Assembly: GCF_003788585.1 (NCBI RefSeq)
Contig: NZ_AYKG01000033.1
Location: 1-32,178 of the forward strand
Length of the DNA: 32,178 bases
Direction of reading: 5' to 3'
Origin: Salinisphaera japonica YTM-1
Lineage (GTDB): Bacteria; Pseudomonadota; Gammaproteobacteria; Nevskiales; Salinisphaeraceae
Shown piece after piece: positions 7,466 through 14,084 of this stretch (position 1 is the stretch's first letter; the number at the start of each line of letters is the position of its first letter). The translations under genes and the position numbers were made by a program. The notes beneath the pieces were generated by a model, which worked only from the letters and a program-made list of their open reading frames with translations, did no database searches and had not been told where the DNA came from.

Positions 7466-9325
7466 CTAATAGACATCGCGCTGGTAGCGTTTTTCTTTCT
7501 GCAGGTTCTTCAAGTAGCCGGCAGCGTCTTCGGCGTTGATGCCGGCCTGCTCACCGATCACGTCCAGCAGTGCGTCGTGGACGTCGGCGGCCATGGCGTT
7601 GGCATCGCCGCAGACATAGACCGTGGCACCGTCCTCGATCCATTGATAGACCTCGGCGCCGGCTTCACGGATCTTGTCCTGGACATAGATCTTGTCGGCC
7701 TGGTCGCGCGAGAAGGCCACGTCCATGCGTGTGAGCAGGCCCTCTTCGCGCCAGCGCAGCCAGTCGGTCTGGTAATAGAAGTCGGTGCGGAAATGCTGGG
7801 CACCGAAGAACACCCAGTTCTTGCCCTCGGCCCCGCGCTCTTCGCGTTCCTCGACAAAGGCCCGGAACGGCGCGATACCGGTGCCCGGACCGATCATGAT
7901 GATCGGGGCCGAATCGTCCGTCGGCAGCTTGAAGTTCTTGTTGTGATCGATATAGATCGGCAGGTTCGTGTCTTCGCTGCGATCGGCCAGCTGGGCCGAG
8001 GCCACACCGTGACGCTTGCGCCCGTGGGTTTCATAGCGCACGGCCGCCACGGTGAGATGGATCTCGTCCGGGTTGGCCGCATGGCTTGAGGCGATCGAGT
8101 ACAGCCGCGGTGGCAGCTTGCGCAGCAGGCGCACGAAATCGGCACCCGCCATGCCCTCGATCGGATAATCCTCCACCAGATCGATGATGAAACGCCCGTC
8201 GATGTATTCGGCCAGCTGTTCACGAGCATCCTCGGCCAGCAACGCGTTCAATTCATCGTTGGCGGCCCGCTCGGCGTATTTTTCGATGAACGGGCGCGTC
8301 AGCGTGGTGATCTCGTATTGATGGGTCAGTGCGTGCTCGAGCGAGACCTCACCGTCGATACCGGTGACTTCGTCATCAGCCGCCGCACCGAGCGCGCCGA
8401 TCAGCTCGGCGACCACGTCGGGATCGTTGGCCGGGATGATGCCCAGCGAATCGCCCGGCTCCCAGGTCAGGCCGGAGTCTTCGGTGTCCAGCTCGATGTG
8501 ATGGACCTCCTTGTCCGAGCCACGCCCGTTCATCACCACGTTGGTCAGCACCTCCGCGGCGAACGGATTCTTGCGGCTATAGCTGGCCGGTGCTTGTGCG
8601 CCGGCCGGCTGGGCACTGGCCCCGGGCATCGGCGTGACGTTGGCATGAGCCTGGCCCGCGCCCGTGGCCTCCTTGAACTTGGCGATAACGTCATCGATCC
8701 AGGACTCGACCCGATCGTCGAAATCCACGTCCAGATCGACGCGATCAACCACGCGGTTGGCGCCGAGCTTTTCGAACTGGGCATCGAAATCCTTGCCGGT
8801 CTGGCAGAACTGCTCGTAGCTGGTATCGCCAAAGGCCAATACCGAGAAGTTCATGCCTTCAAGCTTGGGCGCTTTCTTGCCGTGGACGAACTCGTGAAGC
8901 TCTTCGGCGTTGTCCGGCGGGTCGCCCTCGCCGTGGGTCGAGACCAGCACCACGACATTCTTTTCTTTCTTCAGATCGCGCGGCTTGTAGTCGAGCATAT
9001 CCACGGCGTTGGCCGTCAGGCCATCGGCATTGGCCCGCTCGGCCAGCTGCTCGGCCACATCCTCGGCGTTACCGGTCTGCGAGCCATAGAGGATCGTCAA
9101 CGGCTCGGCGGGGGCGCTCTGAGCAGCCGGAGCAGCTGCGGCGGCCGGTTGCGCGGCTGGAGCTTGGGCCGTCGCGCCGAGCGCGCCCTGGGCATTCAGA
9201 CCGGACAGATAACCACTGAGCCACGTTGCCTGACTCGCGCTCAGGGTTTGCAGCAGGCCGCTTAGCTGAGCGGCCTGCTGGGCATCCAGCGGGCTGGAGT
9301 GTTCGTCGACAAAAAGAGTACTCAT
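7466..9325 (-). CDS. cysJ: Sulfite reductase (NADPH) flavoprotein alpha-component
   Basis: Diflavin reductase passing electrons NADPH to FAD to FMN to CysI. From ATG 9325 it is 619 aa (E. coli 599). Residues 1-45 match the CysJ N-terminus (QTLSASQATWLSGYLSGL). An Ala/Pro linker (about 48-75) precedes the flavodoxin FMN domain (ILYGSQTGNAEDVAEQL). Then come the FAD domain (RLYSIASS) and the NADP-binding domain (MIGPGTGIAPFRAF). The protein ends with the conserved KRYQRDVY. A GTG at 9382 would add 19 residues that do not resemble the family, so ATG 9325 is chosen. The protein is notably acidic, which may reflect a salt-adapted proteome (inference). It is first in the cysJ-cysI series; the AT-rich region upstream probably holds its promoter. 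Confidence 0.96.
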   Translation of the reverse strand: MSTLFVDEHSSPLDAQQAAQLSGLLQTLSASQATWLSGYLSGLNAQGALGATAQAPAAQPAAAAAPAAQSAPAEPLTILYGSQTGNAEDVAEQLAERANADGLTANAVDMLDYKPRDLKKEKNVVVLVSTHGEGDPPDNAEELHEFVHGKKAPKLEGMNFSVLAFGDTSYEQFCQTGKDFDAQFEKLGANRVVDRVDLDVDFDDRVESWIDDVIAKFKEATGAGQAHANVTPMPGASAQPAGAQAPASYSRKNPFAAEVLTNVVMNGRGSDKEVHHIELDTEDSGLTWEPGDSLGIIPANDPDVVAELIGALGAAADDEVTGIDGEVSLEHALTHQYEITTLTRPFIEKYAERAANDELNALLAEDAREQLAEYIDGRFIIDLVEDYPIEGMAGADFVRLLRKLPPRLYSIASSHAANPDEIHLTVAAVRYETHGRKRHGVASAQLADRSEDTNLPIYIDHNKNFKLPTDDSAPIIMIGPGTGIAPFRAFVEEREERGAEGKNWVFFGAQHFRTDFYYQTDWLRWREEGLLTRMDVAFSRDQADKIYVQDKIREAGAEVYQWIEDGATVYVCGDANAMAADVHDALLDVIGEQAGINAEDAAGYLKNLQKEKRYQRDVY

Positions 9326-9380
9326 GAACCGGTCCGGCAACAAAAACCAAGGGCGCGCGACGGATGAGGCTAGCGCGCAC

Positions 9381-9440
9381 ACAACCTAATTAAAACCTAT
9401 ATTTTTTTCTTTTTATATTTCCAAAAGGAATCAAAACGAC
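9381..9440 (-). promoter_or_regulatory. AT-rich divergent promoter region with a 12-nt dyad
   Basis: This is by far the most AT-rich stretch between the divergent cysJ and lipoprotein genes. It contains the perfect dyad TTCC-AAAA-GGAA at 9419-9430. A dyad at this place upstream of cysJ is where a CysB (LysR-type) activator would be expected, but I cannot assign the site from sequence alone. No convincing -35/-10 pair with standard spacing was found. Confidence 0.35.
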
Positions 9441-9528
9441 AAGAGCTGTCGGCTTCGGGCGCGGATTATAGCGTGTCATCCAGCCATGTCGCGCCGTGTT
9501 CGAACACACGGGCTGTTATCTTTGGTCT

Positions 9529-10137
9529 ATGCGTGCGTTCGTACTCGTTCTATTGCCCTGTGTGTTGCTGGCCGGCTGTATCACGGCCCCGCCCAACAAC
9601 CCGTCGAATCTGTGCAGTATCTTTCGTGAAAAAGGCGGCTGGTACGACGATGCCAGGGACGCCCAGCAACGCTGGGGCGCGCCGATCCCGGTACAGATGT
9701 CGATCATCTACCAGGAATCGCAGTTCAAGGGCGATGCCGCCCCGCCACGCAACAAGCTGTTCTGGGTGATCCCGTGGACCCGCATCAGCTCGGCCTACGG
9801 CTATTCACAGGCGCTGGATTCAACCTGGGGCGCTTACAAGGACGATGCCGGGCACCCGTTTGCCGATCGCGACGATTTCGGCGATGCCGCCGATTTCGTG
9901 GGCTGGTACGTCGACCAGAGCCACAGGATTCTGGGTATTTCCAAGGCCGATGCCTATAGCCAGTATCTGGCCTATTATCTCGGCCAGGGGGGCTACCGGC
10001 AGGGGCTGTATCGCAGCAAGCCCTGGCTGCGACGCACCGCCAGCCGCGTGGCCAGCCGCTCCAATACCTACGACGCCCAGCTATCGAGTTGCCGGGCCGA
10101 GCTCGAACGCGGCGGGCACTGGTGGTGGCCGTTCTGA
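9529..10137 (+). CDS. Lipoprotein with transglycosylase SLT-like domain
   Basis: A 202-aa predicted outer-membrane lipoprotein. Starting at ATG 9529, the signal peptide MRAFVLVLLPCVLLAGC ends in the lipobox LLAGC. An upstream in-frame start at 9496 would add 11 residues before the signal and is not used. The body reads QMSIIYQESQFKGDA, with the Glu expected as catalytic acid of lytic transglycosylases, then SSAYGYSQALDSTWGAYK and YLAYYLGQGGYRQG. These fit a lysozyme-like SLT fold that cleaves peptidoglycan glycan strands. It ends in a Trp-rich HWWWPF. It is divergent from cysJ and 62 bp ahead of yqcC. The fold assignment is probable; activity is inferred. Confidence 0.75.
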   Translation: MRAFVLVLLPCVLLAGCITAPPNNPSNLCSIFREKGGWYDDARDAQQRWGAPIPVQMSIIYQESQFKGDAAPPRNKLFWVIPWTRISSAYGYSQALDSTWGAYKDDAGHPFADRDDFGDAADFVGWYVDQSHRILGISKADAYSQYLAYYLGQGGYRQGLYRSKPWLRRTASRVASRSNTYDAQLSSCRAELERGGHWWWPF

Positions 10138-10199
10138 CGATTGCATCCGGTGGATATGGCCACATGCTAGTCGGCCAAAGCCATCCACACGCCCCGCCC

Positions 10200-10535
10200 A
10201 TGACCGACAGCCAGACGCTGCATCGAGCCGCCGACTGCGTGCTTCAGGTTGAACACAACCTGCGCACCGCTGACCTGTGGCAGGCCGACGTGCCCTCACC
10301 CGCGGCCATGGCCAGCCGCACGCCGTTCTGTGCCGACACGCTCACCTTTGTCCAGTGGCTGCAGTTCATTTTCGTACCGCGCATGCGCGAACTGATCGAA
10401 GCCGGCGGCCCGTTGCCCGGCGCCTCCGCCATCGCCGTCATGGCCGAGGTCAAACTCGATACCGACCAGGCCGATCAAGCCCGCATCGTGGCTGCTCTGG
10501 CCGACTTCGACGCTCTCATTGGCGTGTCGCAGTAG
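10200..10535 (+). CDS. yqcC: YqcC family protein
   Basis: A 111-aa protein of the YqcC (DUF446) family, function unknown. The pattern PFCADTLTFVQWLQFIFVPR followed by MRELIEAGGPLPGASAIAVMAE matches E. coli YqcC (PFFMDTMEPLEWLQWVLIPR, then MHDLLDNKQPLPGAFAVAPYYE). ATG 10200 gives the family's usual length. The frame stays open upstream to 10089, but that part overlaps the lipoprotein gene and has no family similarity. In E. coli yqcC precedes the pseudouridine synthase gene truC; truC is not present here, where a repeat element follows instead. Confidence 0.88.
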   Translation: MTDSQTLHRAADCVLQVEHNLRTADLWQADVPSPAAMASRTPFCADTLTFVQWLQFIFVPRMRELIEAGGPLPGASAIAVMAEVKLDTDQADQARIVAALADFDALIGVSQ

Positions 10536-10567
10536 TGAGCCCTTGGCAGGATGTGTCTTTTAAATAG

Positions 10568-10782
10568 TCCGCGAATGAACGCGAGTACGCGCGAATGAAA
10601 AGAAGATAATCCGCAGATTACACAGATGACGCAGATTGACTAAGCGATGCGTCGAACGCGGTGTCGTCGCGACGTTAAAGCTGATTCAAGACTTGTTTTA
10701 TTCGTCTTTTAATCTGTGAAATCTGCGTCATCTGCGGATAAGCGTCTGTATTCATTTGCGCTTATTGGCGTTCATTTGCGGA
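10568..10782. repeat. Inverted-arm intergenic repeat (clearest copy)
   Basis: Lies between convergent yqcC and ctaB (gene-free 10536-10817). The reverse arm 10568-10639 starts TCCGCGAATGAACGCGAG and continues to ATCCGCAGATTACACAG and ATGACGCAGATTGA. A spacer of about 69 bp follows. The forward arm 10709-10782 starts TTAATCTGTGAAATCTGCG, passes CATCTGCGGATAAGCG and ends TTCATTTGCGGA. The two arms are imperfect reverse complements. The arm tips (TCCGCG...GCGGA) are the best-defined ends of the family. No flanking target-site duplication is evident. Confidence 0.85.
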
Positions 10783-10788
10783 CGGGAA

Positions 10789-10803
10789 AGAGAACCCTTC
10801 TCT
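10789..10803 (-). terminator. Possible weak terminator after ctaB
   Basis: A perfect 6-bp hairpin AGAGAA-CCC-TTCTCT lies 15 nt beyond the ctaB stop. Read on the minus strand it is followed by only three T residues, so termination would be weak. The neighbouring inverted-arm repeat could add a second structure. This is a modest candidate only. Confidence 0.3.
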
Positions 10804-10817
10804 CACCCAAACAAAGC

Positions 10818-11738
10818 CTAGAACGACTGCAGGCCGGTAGCGATGAGCGGCACGTAGTGGTCGACCAGAAGTGCCGTGAACAGCAGCATGAGATAGACGA
10901 TCGAGTAGCCGAACATCTTCATGCCCAGGCCCGGCCTGGCCCACCATTTCAGACGCACGGCATAGACCAGGAACCAGCCCGAGAGCACGACAGCGCTGGC
11001 CAGATACAGCAGCCCCGACAGGCCCGAGAAATACGGCAGCAGCGATACACCGAACATGATCACGGTATAAATGAGCACCTGGGTCTTGGTGTGCTCGATG
11101 CCGTGGGTCACGGGCAGCATGGGAATATCGACCTCGGCGTATTCCTTGGCCCGATCAATGGCCAGCGCCCAGAAATGCGGCGGGGTCCAGATGAAGATGA
11201 TCAGGAACAGGATCAGCGCATCAATCGAGACCTCGTTGGTCACCGCCGTCCAGCCCAGAATTGGCGGCGCGGCCCCCGCGGCCCCGCCGATGACGATGTT
11301 CTGCGGCGTGGCGCGCTTGAGATACATCGTATAGATGCCGGCATAGCCGATCAGCGCAAACAGCGTCAGCCAGGCGGTCAAGGCGTTGACGAAGACCAGC
11401 AGGATCGCCATGCCGAGCGCCCCGATCGCGAAGGCGAAGATCGCGGACTGGCGCGTATCCAGATGCCCGGTCACCAGCGGGCGCTTGCGGGTGCGTTGCA
11501 TGCGCGAGTCGGCCTGGACATCGATCATCTGGTTGACCGCAGCCGCCGAGGCCGACATCAGCCCGATACCCAGCGTGCCGAACACCAGCGCCGAGATCGG
11601 CACCATGGTGGGCACGGCCAGAAACATGCCCACCATGGCGGTGAACACGATCAGGAGCACCACGCGCGGCTTGCACAGCTCGTAGTAATCGTTGAGCCGC
11701 TGGCTCAGCGTGGCGCTGGCAGAAGTGGCGCTATCCAT
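10818..11738 (-). CDS. ctaB: Protoheme IX farnesyltransferase (heme O synthase)
   Basis: Transfers the farnesyl group to the heme B vinyl group to make heme O, the precursor of heme A for the oxidase encoded upstream. It is a 306-aa polytopic membrane protein of the UbiA superfamily. The prenyl-diphosphate/Mg motif NQMIDVQADSRMQRTRKRPL is present, followed by a second loop near TPPHFWALAIDRAKEYAEVD. The start ATG 11738 overlaps the ctaA stop by 8 nt and follows a CTGGAG ribosome site within ctaA; a GTG three codons earlier is less likely. It is the last gene of the ten-gene run. Confidence 0.95.
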   Translation of the reverse strand: MDSATSASATLSQRLNDYYELCKPRVVLLIVFTAMVGMFLAVPTMVPISALVFGTLGIGLMSASAAAVNQMIDVQADSRMQRTRKRPLVTGHLDTRQSAIFAFAIGALGMAILLVFVNALTAWLTLFALIGYAGIYTMYLKRATPQNIVIGGAAGAAPPILGWTAVTNEVSIDALILFLIIFIWTPPHFWALAIDRAKEYAEVDIPMLPVTHGIEHTKTQVLIYTVIMFGVSLLPYFSGLSGLLYLASAVVLSGWFLVYAVRLKWWARPGLGMKMFGYSIVYLMLLFTALLVDHYVPLIATGLQSF

Positions 11739-12732
11739 GACGAGCACTCCAGGCAGCGTGATTGATCGCCACCAAGGTTAACAACAACACAGCCGCCCCG
11801 CCGTTGTGGCCGACGGCGACATAAAGCGGAAGATGAAAGACCACGGTCGAGATGCCCAGCGTGATCTGCAGGGCCACAGCCGCCAGTAGCGCCCCACCAA
11901 GCCCGGCCCAGCGGCCATCCGTGCGCGAGGCCATGAACAGGCGAATCGCCAGAATCAGCATGGTGAGGGCCACCACGCAGGCACCCAGACGATGCACCCA
12001 GTGGATGGTCTGGCGCGGCACGCTCGACAGGATCCCGTATTCATAATTGATGCCCAGGCCGTGCCAGAGCGTGAACGCGGTCTCGAAATCGGTCTGTGGC
12101 CACCACTGGGCCTGACACGTCGGAAAATCCGGACAGGCCAGCGCGGCATAGTTGGTGGAGGTCCAGGCGCCGAGGAAGATCTGGCACACCAACACCACAA
12201 GCCCGATGCCCGCCAATAGGCGCAGACTGGTCAACCCCGACACCGGCCAACGCCACATCAACGGGCCCTGTCGGAACAGACACCAACCGAGCAGCGCCAG
12301 AATCGTCATTCCGCCAAGCAGATGCGCGGTCACGATCAGCGGCTTGAGCAATAACGTGACCGTCCACATGCCAAGCAGCGCCTGAAACGCCACTACGCCA
12401 ACGGCCACCCAAGGCAATACCCGCTGCTGGTGCGGGTTGCCCGTGCGCCGGATCGCCAGCAGGGCCAGCAGCAGAATCACCAGCCCCAGCGTGCCGGCGA
12501 AATAGCGATGGATCATCTCGCGCCAGGCTTTGCCGGTCTCCACGGCCTGGCCGAACGCGGCGTCGGCCGTGTTCTTGGCGGCCTGTGATGTCGGCACGTC
12601 CAGATGGCCATAACACCCGGGCCAGTCCGGGCAGCCCAGCCCGGCATCCGACAATCGCGTATAGGCACCGAGCATGATCACGGCCAGCGTGAGCACCACG
12701 GCAAACAGATTGAGATAGAAACGTGTCGACAT
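11731..12732 (-). CDS. ctaA: Heme A synthase (CtaA/COX15)
   Basis: Oxidises the C8 methyl of heme O to the formyl group of heme A in the inner membrane. It is 333 aa with about eight hydrophobic segments. The Cys pair after the first helix is present (LGCPDWPGCYG). The four heme-ligand His positions appear in EMIHRYFAG, VTAHLLGG, WVHRLGA and AVGHNGGA. ATG 12732 is chosen because MSTRFYLNLFAVVL starts directly with the first membrane helix; an upstream extension to 12906 lies within the neighbouring gene. It is 14 nt downstream of the CxxxC protein gene and overlaps ctaB by 8 nt. Confidence 0.93.
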   Translation of the reverse strand: MSTRFYLNLFAVVLTLAVIMLGAYTRLSDAGLGCPDWPGCYGHLDVPTSQAAKNTADAAFGQAVETGKAWREMIHRYFAGTLGLVILLLALLAIRRTGNPHQQRVLPWVAVGVVAFQALLGMWTVTLLLKPLIVTAHLLGGMTILALLGWCLFRQGPLMWRWPVSGLTSLRLLAGIGLVVLVCQIFLGAWTSTNYAALACPDFPTCQAQWWPQTDFETAFTLWHGLGINYEYGILSSVPRQTIHWVHRLGACVVALTMLILAIRLFMASRTDGRWAGLGGALLAAVALQITLGISTVVFHLPLYVAVGHNGGAAVLLLTLVAINHAAWSARHG

Positions 12733-12746
12733 GTCGGTGGTTTCGC

Positions 12747-13316
12747 TTAAGGCTGCCCGGACAAGGCCAGCAGCCGTTTGAGGTCTCGATGCAACGCATC
12801 GGCGCCAATCGACGGCGGATAGAAAGCCATCCAGCGCGCCTCGGGATCGATCAGGTAGATCGTGCCCGGCACGTCGGCATGGCGTGACGCGAATAGCCGC
12901 TGCCAATCTTCTACTTTCGTACGATAGACAGTGACATCGGGTTGCAGTCCGCTGACCGCAGCGCCCGGCGTATTATCGCCCACGATAAGGGCCTGACGCA
13001 CGCGCGCGGCATCGACGTGCAGCAACCCGCGCACGGCGCGGCCCGCCGCCAATCGTTGTCGACACGCCGCCTGGCAGCCGTCGGCGGCGATCTGAAGCAG
13101 CGTCCAACGGCCCTGAAAGACGTCGGCGCGCATCGCCGGGTGAGCGGTATCGCCCGCCGTGATCGTCGACAGCGCGACGATCGGTCGCACCAGGCTGCCG
13201 ACGGCAGCGTCGCCGTTTCCGCGCCAACCGATGCCGTAATAGAGCCCGTAGGCCGCCATCAACGGCAGGGCAAAGAGCACGAGCAGCCCGGCCAGCATCG
13301 CCCGGCCGCGATTCAT
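12747..13316 (-). CDS. Membrane-anchored thioredoxin-fold protein, SCO-like, CxxxC
   Basis: A 189-aa protein with one N-terminal membrane anchor (MLAGLLVLFALPLMAAYGLYY) and a periplasmic domain. WTLLQIAADGCQAACRQRL places Cys81 and Cys85 in a CxxxC arrangement like the copper site of SCO proteins, and a GTIYLIDPEARWMAFYPP strand matches a thioredoxin-like core. The distal His that completes the SCO copper site is not evident. Similar small proteins lie between surf1 and ctaA in many proteobacterial oxidase operons, so a role in CuA or disulfide handling during oxidase assembly is inferred. Its start overlaps the surf1 stop as ATGA, suggesting coupled translation. Confidence 0.75.
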   Translation of the reverse strand: MNRGRAMLAGLLVLFALPLMAAYGLYYGIGWRGNGDAAVGSLVRPIVALSTITAGDTAHPAMRADVFQGRWTLLQIAADGCQAACRQRLAAGRAVRGLLHVDAARVRQALIVGDNTPGAAVSGLQPDVTVYRTKVEDWQRLFASRHADVPGTIYLIDPEARWMAFYPPSIGADALHRDLKRLLALSGQP

Positions 13317-14077
13317 CGTCGATCGCGTTTGAGGTTCACGCCAATCACGATGCCCACCGCAATCAGGGCCATCAGAAACCACTGCGAGGCATAGATATAG
13401 TGTCCGGTGGGCCCCATGCCCACGCGGTCGGTGTCCCAGTCACGCACGAACCCGCCACGCGCCTCGGGCGATAACAACAACAGGCCGTTGACCACCGGCG
13501 TGTCGTATTGACAGGCCACGGTATCGCCAGTGGGGTAATTCAGTGCCCGGGGCCAGCCGGTCTTGTCACAGACCGTGCGCGAGCCCAGACGCAGCCCCGG
13601 CTCGGGATACGGACGCCAGAACCCCTGAATCTCGACCGGGCCCGTCGGTGCGCCCGGATCGGGCGGCCCGGCATCAGGATCAGACGGTTTCTCGACCCAG
13701 CCACGATCGACCATCAACCTAAGCCCAGCGGCCGTGACCAGCGGTGTCCACACGCGATAGCCGGTCTTGGTGCCCTCAACCTGGTTGGCCAGAAGCACTT
13801 GATGTGCCGTGTCGTAGTGGCCGCGCAGGATATAGCGATAGCCATAGGTCAGCCCGCCGGACTGGCCGTCGAGCGCCGCGCGGGTGATCGTGACCCGTTG
13901 TGGCCCGGCCGCCTGGGCTGCCTGTTGGGCGGCAAGAATACGTGCCTTGGTATGGGCGCGCTCGATCTGCCAAAGCCCGAGCGCGGACAGGATCACCACG
14001 CCGATTGCGGCCAACAGGATCGCCCACCAGGGCGGGGCCAGGCGAAAATGGCCGAGCTGTAGTCCGCGTCGTTTCAT
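13313..14077 (-). CDS. SURF1 family oxidase assembly protein
   Basis: A 254-aa inner-membrane protein of the SURF1/Shy1 family, which helps insert heme A into subunit I. It has the usual two-helix layout: an N-terminal helix (WWAILLAAIGVVILSALGLWQIERA) split by the conserved LGLWQ motif, a large periplasmic domain with YRVWTPLV and MVDRGWV, and a C-terminal helix (YASQWFLMALIAVGIVIG). ATG 14077 is chosen because the first helix follows shortly; the open frame to 14227 lies within ctaD. It lies 7 nt after ctaD and overlaps the next gene by 4 nt. Confidence 0.9.
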   Translation of the reverse strand: MKRRGLQLGHFRLAPPWWAILLAAIGVVILSALGLWQIERAHTKARILAAQQAAQAAGPQRVTITRAALDGQSGGLTYGYRYILRGHYDTAHQVLLANQVEGTKTGYRVWTPLVTAAGLRLMVDRGWVEKPSDPDAGPPDPGAPTGPVEIQGFWRPYPEPGLRLGSRTVCDKTGWPRALNYPTGDTVACQYDTPVVNGLLLLSPEARGGFVRDWDTDRVGMGPTGHYIYASQWFLMALIAVGIVIGVNLKRDRR

Positions 14078-14084
14078 CGATCGA

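Noticed and set aside
7461-7468. AAGCC(G)CTA next to the stop codons of mscK (about 368-376), cysJ (7461-7468) and ctaB (10814-10820), each beside a repeat, as a possible insertion target.
   Set aside because: The shared string is short and includes the stop codon itself; rpoZ beside the fourth element lacks it. Not enough to claim site preference.
10137-10199. Upstream extension of yqcC to 10089, which would give a longer protein with a hydrophobic N-terminus.
   Set aside because: The extension overlaps the lipoprotein gene and lacks family similarity; ATG 10200 gives the normal YqcC length.
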